The notes under the pieces were generated by a model that did not search any database, had not been told where the DNA came from, and saw nothing but the letters and a program-made list of their open reading frames with translations. From the NCBI RefSeq assembly GCF_040796495.1, contig NZ_JBFNQN010000006.1, positions 1 through 64,000 of the forward strand: a DNA stretch of 64,000 nucleotides, written 5' to 3'. This document shows positions 42,784 through 51,324 of the stretch, one piece after another. The translations under genes were made by a program, and so were the position numbers. Source of the stretch: Kineococcus endophyticus. GTDB lineage: Bacteria > Actinomycetota > Actinomycetes > Actinomycetales > Kineococcaceae. The first letter of the stretch is position 1. Each line of letters starts with the position of its first letter.

Positions 42784-43775
42784 CCGTCCACCGTGGCACC
42801 GTCGGTGCCGTCCTGTCGAGGAGTTTCCGCGGCGGCCGGGTGCAGGGCGCGGCGCAACGCGCTCACGCCGAGCTGGAACGACGTCCGCGTCACCGGGGCG
42901 TCGACGGCCATCTGGTAGCCGTGGAACGCGCCCGGGTAGACGTGCAGCTCGGTCGGGACGCCGGCCCGCACGAGCCGGCGCGCGTACTCGACGTCCTCCT
43001 CGAGGAAGAGGTCCAGCGCACCGACCTCGAGGAACGTGGGCGGCAGGCCGCTGAGGTCCTCGGCGCGCGCGGCGGCGGCGTACGGCGAGATGCCGGCCGA
43101 CCCGGGGTCGGTGCCGAGGTGGGCGCGCCAGCCGAACTCGTTGTACGTCGGCGTCCACACGAACTGCCCCGTCACCGGGTTCGGGTCGTCCGTGGTGACC
43201 GTGCGGTCGTCGAGCATCGGGTAGACGAGGAACTGCATCACGAGGGGCACCTCACCGCGGTCGCGCGCGAGCAGTGCGAGGCCTGCTGTCAGTCCTCCGC
43301 CCGCGCTGGCACCCGCGATCGCCAACCGCGACCGGTCGACGCCGAGGTCGGCGGCGTGCTCGTGGAACCACCGCAGCGCGGCGTAGCAGTCCTCGACGGG
43401 GCCCGGTGCGACGTTCTCCGGGGAGAGCCCGTAGTCCACCGAGACGACGACGGCGTCGAGCGCCAGGGCGTAGGTGCCCGACAGCGCGCGGTCGGCGTCC
43501 GGGCTGCCGAAGACGTACCCGCCGCCGTGGATCCACAGCACCCCGGGGGCGTCCGGTGCGAGGGAAGCGGGCCGGTGCACGAGGACCCGCACCGGCTCCT
43601 TCCCCTCCCGGGGGACGAAGACCTCCTCCTCGCTCACCCCGTCCGGCAACGGAGGGGTCGGCGCTGCGGCCATCGCCGCGCGCACCGCACCGAGCCCTTC
43701 CGGGGTGAGGTCCAAGGGCGGCAGCAGGGCGAGGGCGCCGGCGATGTCGGGGTCGATGAGGTGCGTGGTGTCCAC
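42780..43775 (-). CDS. Alpha/beta hydrolase, hormone-sensitive-lipase-type esterase
   Basis: A 331-residue esterase with the HSL oxyanion motif LWIHGGGYVFGS, nucleophile Ser in IAGASAGGGLTAG, an acid residue in FLEVGALDLFLEEDVEYA, and the catalytic His in YPGAFHGYQM. The GTG at 43775 (VDTTHLIDPDI) with CGGAG upstream is preferred over a longer frame to 43823. It should hydrolyse small acyl esters in the cytoplasm. Its stop overlaps the start of the Thr leader peptide. Confidence 0.9.
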   Translation of the reverse strand: MDTTHLIDPDIAGALALLPPLDLTPEGLGAVRAAMAAAPTPPLPDGVSEEEVFVPREGKEPVRVLVHRPASLAPDAPGVLWIHGGGYVFGSPDADRALSGTYALALDAVVVSVDYGLSPENVAPGPVEDCYAALRWFHEHAADLGVDRSRLAIAGASAGGGLTAGLALLARDRGEVPLVMQFLVYPMLDDRTVTTDDPNPVTGQFVWTPTYNEFGWRAHLGTDPGSAGISPYAAAARAEDLSGLPPTFLEVGALDLFLEEDVEYARRLVRAGVPTELHVYPGAFHGYQMAVDAPVTRTSFQLGVSALRRALHPAAAETPRQDGTDGATVDG

Positions 43776-43970
43776 GGGGCGCTCCGGGAGTCGGCGGTGA
43801 CGACGAGAGGTGGATGACAGCAAGCCTGTCCTACCAGGTGCGGGACCCCGCGACCAGCGTCCGCGACGGGCGATCGACGCAGCGTGGCCCCGGGCGGCGG
43901 CCTGTGGACGACGAACGACGCGGTTCTCCTGCCGCGGCTAGTTTCCGGCGCACCGGAGAGGAGGTGGTGC

Positions 43971-45233
43971 GTGGACGAGTTGTCGGGGTTGTCGGTGGCG
44001 CTCGCCGACGCGGCCGCCTCCGCCGCCCGGGCCGCCGCGGACGGGACCGCCGACGTGTCCGTCGACGTCGCCCGGGCCGTGGAGTCGCTCGGCGGCTGGT
44101 ACGGCGTCGCCCGCGACGGTTTCGCCGACCGGGTCCTGGAACTCGACCGGCACCTGGGGACGCTGCAGGACGTGGCGCGCGCCGGTGCCGACCTCGTCGA
44201 GGAGTACTCCCGCGAGCTCGGGATGCTGCAGGGTCAGCTCGCGCGGGTCGACGTCGGCCGGGAGCAGGTGCAGGCCCGTCTCGACGCCGGGATCGGGGAC
44301 CTGGTCGCCTGGCACGCGGACTGGGCCGAACTGGACCGGTGGGAGGCGAGCCGCCGGGTCGTGCTCGAGGAGTTCGACACCCTCACGCAGACCTTCGCCG
44401 CCCGGGTGTTCGCGGTGGTCGACCAGGTGCCCCGACGTCCTCGACGCCTCGGGGAACACGTCGACGACGCGGCCCGGACCGTCGGTGGCGCGCTGCTCGA
44501 GGGCGCGTACCTGGCCGCCGGGTGGTCGTGGGACCGGTCGGGGTGGGCGGGCACGGTCGGCCAGATCCCGTCTGCGGCGTTGGACGCGGTCAGTCATCCC
44601 GTGCGGACGTTGGCCGACGCCGTCGCCTGGGACGACTGGCGGGACGGGCGCTACGGCGCGGCGGGCGCGACGCTCGGGATGGCGGTCGTCGGCCGAGGTC
44701 TGCGCGGCAAGCCGCTCGGGACGGCGCTCGGCAAGACGCTGCCGGAGGAGCATCCGCTAAGGGAGCACCTCGATGCGAAGGGGGTTCCGAGGCCGCAGAG
44801 CCTCGACGACCTGTGCGGCGGTGTGGACCTCGGGCGGAGCGAAGTGTTCCTGCCGGCGCACACGCTGGGACGGCACGTGGACGTGGATGATGCGTTCTTG
44901 AAACGGCGCCTGGAGACGGGGCAGGTGGAAGAAGGGGTGGAGGGGTTGAGAACTCCGCCGCGTGCTTCGCGGTTCGTGGACCAGGCGACGGCGGAAGCGG
45001 TCATCGGGGAGGCGCTGAGGAGTCAGCGGTCCGAGATCGACGCGGTCGCGGCGTCAGGTGCGCGTGAGGTGCTGGTGACGGCCCCCGCGCCGTCGAACGC
45101 AGGTGTCATCTGGAAGAAGGACGGCAATGGCGGATTCGAGCAGGTTGAGGTGTCGACGGTGAAGGTCGTGTTGAACAAGGCGCGCGACGGATCGTGGTTC
45201 GTCCTGACGGCGTACCCGGACGACCGGTCGTGA
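43971..45233 (+). CDS. Polymorphic toxin with C-terminal CdiA RNase A-like domain
   Basis: A 420-residue protein. Residues 1-130 are an all-helical segment resembling WXG/LXG-type secretion modules, and a middle part (about 150-285) is Ala/Gly-rich. The C-terminal domain (about 297-420) matches the bacterial RNase A-like toxin pattern: HTLGRHVDVDDAFLKRRLE, a central FVDQATAEAVIGEAL helix and terminal FVLTAYPD. The His, Arg, Thr and Tyr expected in the CdiA RNase A active site can be placed at H297 or H302, R312/R313, T413 and Y415. From about 44750 the codons change (CAT, CTA, AGG, GAT, GTT appear), suggesting a swapped-in toxin tip. GTG at 43971 has GAGGAGG upstream. Its stop overlaps the probable immunity gene. 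Confidence 0.8.
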   Translation: MDELSGLSVALADAAASAARAAADGTADVSVDVARAVESLGGWYGVARDGFADRVLELDRHLGTLQDVARAGADLVEEYSRELGMLQGQLARVDVGREQVQARLDAGIGDLVAWHADWAELDRWEASRRVVLEEFDTLTQTFAARVFAVVDQVPRRPRRLGEHVDDAARTVGGALLEGAYLAAGWSWDRSGWAGTVGQIPSAALDAVSHPVRTLADAVAWDDWRDGRYGAAGATLGMAVVGRGLRGKPLGTALGKTLPEEHPLREHLDAKGVPRPQSLDDLCGGVDLGRSEVFLPAHTLGRHVDVDDAFLKRRLETGQVEEGVEGLRTPPRASRFVDQATAEAVIGEALRSQRSEIDAVAASGAREVLVTAPAPSNAGVIWKKDGNGGFEQVEVSTVKVVLNKARDGSWFVLTAYPDDRS

Positions 45234-46108
45234 TCGGCTCCCTGGTGCCCCTCGCGTACGCGGATCTGGACTGGGGTCTGTGTCCCCGTGAGCGGCTGGA
45301 GCACCTGCTCGCGTCGAACGGCGTGGACTTCGCGCGGGAGCGTGACGTCTGGGCTGAGTTCCTGTCCCGCGCGCGAGCCGGTGACGTCGAGTGGGAGATC
45401 GCGGAGAGCAGCGGTGTCCATTCAGTCCTGCCGCCGGAAGGAGTCTCCTGGGCGCGATGGGCCGAGTGGTTGGACAGCCGGTTGAGCGAGGTCGCCGACG
45501 ATCCGTCCTCCACCGTCGACCTCCCGAACTACCTCCCGGGATGGCGCTCCTACGCCTCCGAACTGGCCCCCGGGGCTCAGGACCTCGTGCAGCGTGCACT
45601 GGCGCGAGTGGCGCTACCGGAGACCTCCACGATGCGGGACTTCGTGGTGGTCGACGCGGGTGCACCGGTGGGTGCGGTTCTTCGCGGGGCTGAGGACTCC
45701 GCGGAGGAGGAACCATTGGTGTCCCACGCCCTGGGGGTGGTCCTGGAGAGGACAGACCGCCTCCGCGTCGTGCGGGTGAACGCTGTCGACCCGCGGGTGG
45801 ACGAGCGGTTCCCCCGGTGGAGTTCCTCGTGGCCGCTGCTGACCGCCGTCCTCGGGGGATGGTTCAGCGACGCGGCTCTCGGACAGGGGGACCCCTGGTT
45901 CCAGCAGGCCGCGATGCTGGCGTCCGAGAGCGACGAGGTGCTGACCGGGCTCGTCCGGGAGGGGCGGGAACTGCTGCTGCTGGACGACGCGGACCTCCGC
46001 GCGTTCGTCGCGTCGACGGGGTCGTGCATCCAGCCGGACCACCTCCGCTGGTGGTTCGAGTGGATGTTCTGGCGCATCGAGACGTTCGACTGGAAGAGTC
46101 CTGCCTGA
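45230..46108 (+). CDS. Probable immunity protein of the RNase A-like toxin
   Basis: A 292-residue cytoplasmic protein without a family I recognise. It starts with a GTG overlapping the toxin stop (GTGA). The position and coupling are those of an immunity gene in polymorphic toxin loci. It is acidic and rich in Trp, with no signal peptide or membrane segment. It is large for an immunity protein, so a different role (chaperone or adaptor) is possible. Confidence 0.6.
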   Translation: MIGSLVPLAYADLDWGLCPRERLEHLLASNGVDFARERDVWAEFLSRARAGDVEWEIAESSGVHSVLPPEGVSWARWAEWLDSRLSEVADDPSSTVDLPNYLPGWRSYASELAPGAQDLVQRALARVALPETSTMRDFVVVDAGAPVGAVLRGAEDSAEEEPLVSHALGVVLERTDRLRVVRVNAVDPRVDERFPRWSSSWPLLTAVLGGWFSDAALGQGDPWFQQAAMLASESDEVLTGLVREGRELLLLDDADLRAFVASTGSCIQPDHLRWWFEWMFWRIETFDWKSPA

Positions 46109-46163
46109 CTGGGCCGAGCCCGGCCCGGCGCCCCCGCCGTCGTCGCCGGCCGCCGCGGGGGTC

Positions 46164-46586
46164 ATGCGGCGGACCCGGCGGCGGGACACGGCGCCCGAGC
46201 TGGCGCTGCGTCGGGAACTGCACCGGCGGGGGCTGCGCTACCTGGTCGACGCCGCACCCGCGGGGACGAACCGTCGCCGCCGGGCCGACGTCGTGCTGCG
46301 CGGGTCGCGGATCGCACTCTTCGTCGACGGGTGCTTCTGGCACTCCTGCCCCGTCCACCTGCACCTGCCGCGAGCGAACGCGGCGTGGTGGGCGGTGAAG
46401 CTGGCCAGCGTCACCGCTCGCGACCGGGACACCGACGAGCACCTGCGCGCGCACGGCTGGTTGCCGGTGCGCGTGTGGGAGCACGAACCCGTGGCAGTGG
46501 CAGCGGATCGGATCGTCGACCTCAACCACCAGCGCAGGGCCGAACGGCTCACGCGGCCCGGTCGTCCCGTTCGAGGGCGCGGGTGA
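46164..46586 (+). CDS. vsr: Very short patch repair endonuclease (Vsr)
   Basis: A 140-residue Vsr family nuclease. It shows the N-terminal RRRDTAPELALRRELHRRGLRY, catalytic Asp in RRRADVVLRG, the zinc-site and active-site block FVDGCFWHSCPVH, and the final VRVWEHEP. Vsr nicks T:G mismatches created by deamination of 5-methylcytosine and normally accompanies a cytosine methylase, but none is encoded in the window. The 3' end overlaps the convergent HNH gene by 38 bases. The ATG at 46164 has a GGGGG just upstream. Confidence 0.9.
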   Translation: MRRTRRRDTAPELALRRELHRRGLRYLVDAAPAGTNRRRRADVVLRGSRIALFVDGCFWHSCPVHLHLPRANAAWWAVKLASVTARDRDTDEHLRAHGWLPVRVWEHEPVAVAADRIVDLNHQRRAERLTRPGRPVRGRG

Positions 46587-47982
46587 GGTCCTCCACCTGC
46601 TGCAGCAGGGCGGGGTGGTTGTTCCGCGTCCAGGGTCCGGGGGTCATGAGCTGGCCCAAGTCCCGTTGGAGGCGTCTGGTTTCCGGTAACCCGTCCTCGC
46701 CGAACCGGGCTTCGAGGCGGCCGGCGTGGAGGGCTCGGTGGTCCCTGCTGCAGAGCAGGACGAGGTTGTCGACGCTGGTCGGTCCGCCGTCGGCCCAGTG
46801 GACCACGTGGTGGAGGTGGCAGGCCCAGGCCGGGGCTCCGCAGCCGGGGGCGATGCAGCCGCGGTCGCGTTCGGCGACGATGAGGCGCTGGTTGTCGCTG
46901 GCGTGCCGTTCCAGGGTGTGCAGGGACCGGGGCCGGCCGAGGCGGTCCATGACGGCGACGGTGACGTCGCCGTCGCAGGAGGCGGCACGCAGGGTCGCGT
47001 CGCTGACGGGGCCGTGGGTGTCGGCGGTGGCGGTGCCGGTCTGGAGCTGCCCGGTGTCGTCGAGGGTGGCGCGCAGGACGACGGTGGCCTTGTGCGCGAC
47101 GACCGGGTCGGTGCTGCTGGCGGGGTGGTGGGCGCCGGTGGTGACGAGGTCGACGAGCCCGTCGTGGCGGCGTTGACCGACCGAGCGGGTGTCGTCACCT
47201 GATGCCGTGGGCAGGGGTTTGGCGGCGGCTTCGACGGCGGAGCGGACGACGACGGCGTCGGCCTCGTCGAGGTCGACGGTCATCCGCAGCATCCCGTGGC
47301 GGCGGGTGAAGGTGAGGGTGCGGCGGCTGGCGGAGTCCGGTTCGAGGTCGCGGACGTGCCGGTCGACGCGTTCGGGGTCCAGGCGGGTGAGGAGTTCTTC
47401 GCTCAGGTGGGTCGCGGTGCCCAGCGGTTGGGTGCCGCTGACGGTGGCGAAGTGCCCGTCGATGAGGTCGGCGCGGCGTTGGGTGGTCCAGACCCGCTCC
47501 CCGGTGTCCATCTGCACGTCGATGTCCACGGTCCCGCGTCGCAGGGGGGTGGGGATGGACTGCAACGCGGTGACCGCGCCGTGGACGTGGGCCAGGGTGG
47601 TGCCGCCCGACGCCAGGGCCTCACCCGTCCGCGCGAGGGATCCGCGGTCCCCGTCGAGTCCGCCGATCTTCCCGTTCCAGTGCGCGTCGGGGTCGGTGTG
47701 CCGGGCCGCGGCGACGTCCTTGCGGGCCAGGGTGCGGGACAGGTTCACCGGTGAGGTCGCGAGCAGGTCCACCACCGAACTCTCGGGGGCGTGCTCCAGG
47801 GCGCGTCGCAGGAGGTGGAGTTTGGCGGCGTCGAGGCGGTTGCCGAGGGCGTAGAGGGTGCGGGTGAGGTGGTCGACGTCGTCGCGGTCGAGGGTTCCCA
47901 ACGGCAGGGCGTTGAGGTCGTCCAGGACGGAACTCAGGCGCGTGAGGGCGTCCTGGGCTGCGTGCTGGGCGGTGCCGGTCAC
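46549..47982 (-). CDS. DUF222/HNH endonuclease domain protein
   Basis: A 477-residue protein typical of the large actinobacterial DUF222 family (13E12-like in mycobacteria). It has an N-terminal helical DUF222 region (about 1-330) and a C-terminal HNH nuclease: RGCIAPGCGAPAWACHLHHVVHWADGGPTSVDNLVLLCSRDH (about 365-410) with zinc-binding cysteines and the HH-N-H residues. Function is unknown; such genes are numerous and often linked to mobile DNA. The start is GTG at 47982. Confidence 0.9.
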   Translation of the reverse strand: MTGTAQHAAQDALTRLSSVLDDLNALPLGTLDRDDVDHLTRTLYALGNRLDAAKLHLLRRALEHAPESSVVDLLATSPVNLSRTLARKDVAAARHTDPDAHWNGKIGGLDGDRGSLARTGEALASGGTTLAHVHGAVTALQSIPTPLRRGTVDIDVQMDTGERVWTTQRRADLIDGHFATVSGTQPLGTATHLSEELLTRLDPERVDRHVRDLEPDSASRRTLTFTRRHGMLRMTVDLDEADAVVVRSAVEAAAKPLPTASGDDTRSVGQRRHDGLVDLVTTGAHHPASSTDPVVAHKATVVLRATLDDTGQLQTGTATADTHGPVSDATLRAASCDGDVTVAVMDRLGRPRSLHTLERHASDNQRLIVAERDRGCIAPGCGAPAWACHLHHVVHWADGGPTSVDNLVLLCSRDHRALHAGRLEARFGEDGLPETRRLQRDLGQLMTPGPWTRNNHPALLQQVEDLTRALERDDRAA

Positions 47983-48076
47983 GTGTTCCAGGGTAGTCGA
48001 ACAAACCCTGTAGGGCTAGACCCTGCGACGCCCAACTCCCTGTGCGGCAATGGTTCACGCGTCGTGCACTGTGGAT

Positions 48077-48104
48077 GGGGTGTGGACGACGATGTCCACA
48101 CCCC
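48077..48104 (-). terminator. Terminator of the MetE-like gene
   Basis: GGGGTGTGGAC (48077-48087) and GTCCACACCCC (48094-48104) form a perfect 11-bp stem with a six-base loop, six bases after the stop of the methyltransferase gene on the reverse strand. Confidence 0.8.
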
Positions 48105-48110
48105 GCCCTC

Positions 48111-49250
48111 TCAGCCCCAGACGCGCTCGGCCACGCGCACGACGAGATCGAGTTTGCGCCACTGCTCGTCCTCGGTGAGGTCGTTCCCCTCCTCGGTCGA
48201 GGAGAAACCGCACTGCCCGCTGAGCGCCAGCTGCTCCAGCGGGGCGAACGTCGCGGCCTCCTCGATGCGCCGCACGAGGGCGTCCTCGTCCTCCAGGGTC
48301 GGCACCTTGGTGGTGACCAGGCCCAGGACGACGCGCTTGCCCGGGGGCAGGAACCGCAGGACGTCGAGGGAACCGGAGCGTTCGTCGTCGAACTCCAGGA
48401 AGTACCCGTCGACGTGCAGGGAGTTGAACAGCGCGTCCGCGATCTGCTCGTACCCGCCCGTCTGCGCCCACGAGGACCGGTAGTTCCCGCGGCACAGGTG
48501 CGTCGCCACGGTGAGGTCGTCCGGCCGGTCGGCGATGGCGGCGTTGAACAGGTCGATGAACGCGGGCAACCGGGTCTGCGCGGTGCCCTCGTTCTTCGGG
48601 TCCCCGAAGAACGTCAGCGTCACGTCGTCGAGCTGGGCGTACCGCAGGCCCTGGGCGTGCAGACGGCGCAACTGCTCGGCGTAGGCGGCGGCGATGTCGC
48701 TGCGGAGCCGGGCGTCGGCGTCGGTGCCCGGTCCGCCCTCGCCGTAGGCCGCGGTGCCGTCCAGGGGGATGAAGGAGTTGTGCACCTGGTTGGGCGACGG
48801 CATCGTCAGCTTGGGCACCTGCCCGGCGCCCTGGTCGGTCGCGGCCTGCTGCAGGAACTGCAGGTGGTCCGCGAACACGGTGTGCTCCAGGTGGACCGGC
48901 GCGGTGGCCTTGACGCGGGTCAGCGGCACCTCGATCGGCTGCCCGTCGAGGGTGCGGAACTCCCGCGTGAACGACTCCTTCGCCTCGATCCCGCCGAGGG
49001 AGAGGATGAAGTCCTCGTGCCAGTAGTGGCGTCGCAGCTCGCCGTCGGTCACCACCGTGAGCCCCAGCTCGGCCTGGCGGCGGACGACGTCGCGCACGGC
49101 CGCGTCCTCGACCTCCCGCAGCTGGGCGGCGTCGATCTCGCCGGCCGCTCGCCGGGCGCGGGCCTCCCGCAGGGCCGGCGGGCGCAGCAGGCTGCCGACG
49201 TGGTCAGCGTGGAAGGGGGCGCGGTCCGCGGCCGCACTGCTCGACGTCAT
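48111..49250 (-). CDS. MetE C-terminal-like (cobalamin-independent methionine synthase II) protein
   Basis: A 379-residue barrel of the MetE catalytic-domain family. All zinc ligands are visible: His and Cys in VATHLCRGNYRS, Glu in YFLEFDDE, and Cys in LALSGQCGFSS. The opening FHADHVGSLLRPPALREAR is typical of short MetE paralogues that lack the N-terminal half of true MetE (about 750 residues). Such proteins may transfer methyl groups from other donors to thiols; folate-dependent methionine synthesis is not assured. The start is ATG at 49250. Confidence 0.87.
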   Translation of the reverse strand: MTSSSAAADRAPFHADHVGSLLRPPALREARARRAAGEIDAAQLREVEDAAVRDVVRRQAELGLTVVTDGELRRHYWHEDFILSLGGIEAKESFTREFRTLDGQPIEVPLTRVKATAPVHLEHTVFADHLQFLQQAATDQGAGQVPKLTMPSPNQVHNSFIPLDGTAAYGEGGPGTDADARLRSDIAAAYAEQLRRLHAQGLRYAQLDDVTLTFFGDPKNEGTAQTRLPAFIDLFNAAIADRPDDLTVATHLCRGNYRSSWAQTGGYEQIADALFNSLHVDGYFLEFDDERSGSLDVLRFLPPGKRVVLGLVTTKVPTLEDEDALVRRIEEAATFAPLEQLALSGQCGFSSTEEGNDLTEDEQWRKLDLVVRVAERVWG

Positions 49251-49315
49251 CGCCCCAGTCTGGTCGAGCGCGGACGCGTGCACCCGTCGGACGGCGTGCA
49301 CCGGACGGCGGTCCG

Positions 49316-49345
49316 TTGACACCTGGTGCCGCAACGGGCCAGGGT
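49316..49345 (+). promoter_or_regulatory. Promoter of the MFS-SDR operon
   Basis: A perfect -35 TTGACA (49316-49321) and a -10-like CAGGGT (49340-49345) are 18 bases apart and lie 18 bases upstream of the GTG start of the transporter. The AGGAGG ribosome-binding site is at 49353-49358. Confidence 0.55.
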
Positions 49346-49362
49346 CGGCGGCAGGAGGTCCG

Positions 49363-50571
49363 GTGCGGTCGTACGTCGAGGTGCTCAGCCCGCGGGCGCA
49401 CCTGCTGCTGGCCGTCAGCGGACTGCTGGCCCGCGTCCCGCTGGCCGTCGTGGGGTTCGCCGCGCTGCTCGTCGTGCGCCGTTCGACGGGGGAGTTCGCG
49501 CTCGCCGCGACGGTGTCGGCCGTCGTCGTGGCCACGGGGGCGTTCGTCGGCCCGGCCCTGGGCCGGTGGGGCGACCGCCGCGGCCAGGCGGTCGCCCTGC
49601 GCGCGGCCGCGGTCGTGGGTGTCCTCGGGGCGGTCCTCTTCGTCGCCGTGACCGCCGGGGACGCACCGGCCCCCGTGGTCCTGCTCGCGGCGGCCGTCGT
49701 CGGGGCGGGGGTGGCGCCCGTGGGGTCCTTCACCCGCACCCGCTGGGCCCGCACCTACCCGCGACGCGAGGGGGCCGCCGATCCCCGCCTGGCGACGGCG
49801 TTCGCGCTCGAGGGGGTCTTCGACGAGCTCGTCTGGGTCGCCGGGCCCGCCCTGGCCTCCCTCGTCGCGGCGGCTGCCGACCCGCGGCTCGCCCTCGTCC
49901 TGGCCTGCGCCGCCGGGGCCGCCGGGTGCCTGGTCCTGTCCGTCCAGGGACACGGTGCCCCGACGGGAACCCCGGAGGGGCGCCGCCGGCTGGGCCTGCC
50001 CGTCACCCGGCCCGAGGTCCTCGGTGTGCTGGCCGCGGGCGTCGCCGTGGGGGCCGTGTTCGGGCTCGCCGACCTGTCCGCCGTCGCCCTCACGACCGAA
50101 CGCAGCGTGCCCCAGCTCGCGGGGTCGGTGCTCGGCGCGGGAGCGCTCGGTGCCGTCGTCGGCGGACTCGTGGTGGGGGTGCTGCCGCCCGTGGCCGACC
50201 CGCGGCGGGGAGTGGTCGCGGCCGCAGCGCTGTTCGGCGCGGGGTACGCCTCCCTGGCCACCGTCCCCGGCGTCGTCGGGATCCTCGTCCTGAGCTTCCT
50301 CGCCGGGGCCACCTACGCACCCCTCGGTGTCGCGGTGAACCGCCTCGTCGAGGACGCCGCCCCGGCCCACCGGCTCAGCGAGTCCCTCGCCTGGGTGAGC
50401 ACGGCGGGGACGGCCCTCGGCACCGTCCTCGGCGGGTTCGTCGTGGACGCCGCGGGGGCCCGGGGCGGCTACCTGCTCGTCGCGCCGCTCGCCGCCCTCC
50501 CGGTCCTCTGCGCGCTGGCCGGCACCCGCCGCGCGCGCCGGGGCGAGCGGACCGGCAGGATCGGCGGGTGA
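49363..50571 (+). CDS. MFS transporter
   Basis: A 402-residue membrane protein with about 12 hydrophobic segments and the loop motif GPALGRWGDRRGQ between segments 2 and 3. The layout resembles sugar-efflux/drug-efflux MFS members. The GTG at 49363 with AGGAGG five bases upstream is preferred over longer frames that run into the divergent metE-like gene. Its stop overlaps the GTG of the dehydrogenase gene. Confidence 0.87.
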   Translation: MRSYVEVLSPRAHLLLAVSGLLARVPLAVVGFAALLVVRRSTGEFALAATVSAVVVATGAFVGPALGRWGDRRGQAVALRAAAVVGVLGAVLFVAVTAGDAPAPVVLLAAAVVGAGVAPVGSFTRTRWARTYPRREGAADPRLATAFALEGVFDELVWVAGPALASLVAAAADPRLALVLACAAGAAGCLVLSVQGHGAPTGTPEGRRRLGLPVTRPEVLGVLAAGVAVGAVFGLADLSAVALTTERSVPQLAGSVLGAGALGAVVGGLVVGVLPPVADPRRGVVAAAALFGAGYASLATVPGVVGILVLSFLAGATYAPLGVAVNRLVEDAAPAHRLSESLAWVSTAGTALGTVLGGFVVDAAGARGGYLLVAPLAALPVLCALAGTRRARRGERTGRIGG

Positions 50572-51314
50572 ACGCCTCCCAGAGCCCCGGCCGCTTCGCC
50601 GACCGCGACGTCGTCGTCACCGGGGCCGCGCACGGCATCGGCCGCGCCTGCGCGGTGCGCCTGGCCGCCGAGGGGGCGCGCGTCGCCGTCCTGGACCGCG
50701 ACCTGGCGGCCGCCGAGGCGCTCCTTCCCCAACTCGCGGGCACCGGTCACCGGGCCCGCGCCGTCGACGTCCTCGACGACGCCTCGGTGCGCGCGGCCTT
50801 CGACGGCCTCGCCGCCCACGCGCTCGTGCACGTCGTCGGCCTCGCCCTCGCGCAGGGGGAGTTCGAGGAGTCGCTCGACGAGGAGTGGACGGCCAACCTC
50901 GACCTGAACCTGCTCGGCGCCGTCCGCTGCACCCGTGCCGCCCTGCCGGCGCTGCGGGAGCACCCGACCTCCGCCGTCGTCCTCGTGAGTTCCATCAACG
51001 CCCTCGCCGGGCTGGGCAGCGAGGCCTACGCGGCCTCCAAGGCCGGGCTCGGGGCGCTCGCGCTGAACCTCACCCGCACCCACGCCCCGCACGGGGTCCG
51101 GACGAACGTCGTCGCCCCCGGCACGATCCGCACCCGCGTCTGGGACGGGCAGCCCGGGATGCCGGACGCGTGGGCCCACTGGTACCCGCTGGGCCGCGTC
51201 GGCGAACCCGAGGACGTCGCGGCCGCCGCGGCGTTCCTCGCCTCCGACGACGCGGCCTGGATCAGCGGCCACACCCTCCCGGTCGACGGCGGGTTCCTCG
51301 CCAACGTCCGCTGA
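50568..51314 (+). CDS. Short-chain dehydrogenase/reductase
   Basis: A 248-residue classical SDR with NAD(P)-binding VVVTGAAHGIGRACA, catalytic Ser in VLVSSINALAG, and the Tyr-Lys pair in EAYAASKAGLGAL. The C-terminal block is SGHTLPVDGGFL. The start is GTG overlapping the MFS stop (GTGA). Co-translation with the transporter suggests a shared small-molecule substrate. It converges on the deaminase gene with 10 bases between stops. Confidence 0.92.
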   Translation: MNASQSPGRFADRDVVVTGAAHGIGRACAVRLAAEGARVAVLDRDLAAAEALLPQLAGTGHRARAVDVLDDASVRAAFDGLAAHALVHVVGLALAQGEFEESLDEEWTANLDLNLLGAVRCTRAALPALREHPTSAVVLVSSINALAGLGSEAYAASKAGLGALALNLTRTHAPHGVRTNVVAPGTIRTRVWDGQPGMPDAWAHWYPLGRVGEPEDVAAAAAFLASDDAAWISGHTLPVDGGFLANVR

Positions 51315-51324
51315 ACCGGAGGGG

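Noticed and set aside
42785-42815. A GGTGCCAC-like string upstream of the ThrRS-like gene, considered as a T-box core
   Set aside because: It does not match the T-box consensus, lies inside the hydrolase coding end, and no specifier stem is visible; a leader-peptide mechanism fits better.
49251-49362. Possible SAM or cobalamin riboswitch upstream of the MetE-like gene
   Set aside because: Only 112 bases separate the divergent starts, and neither a B12 box nor SAM-riboswitch helices can be recognised.
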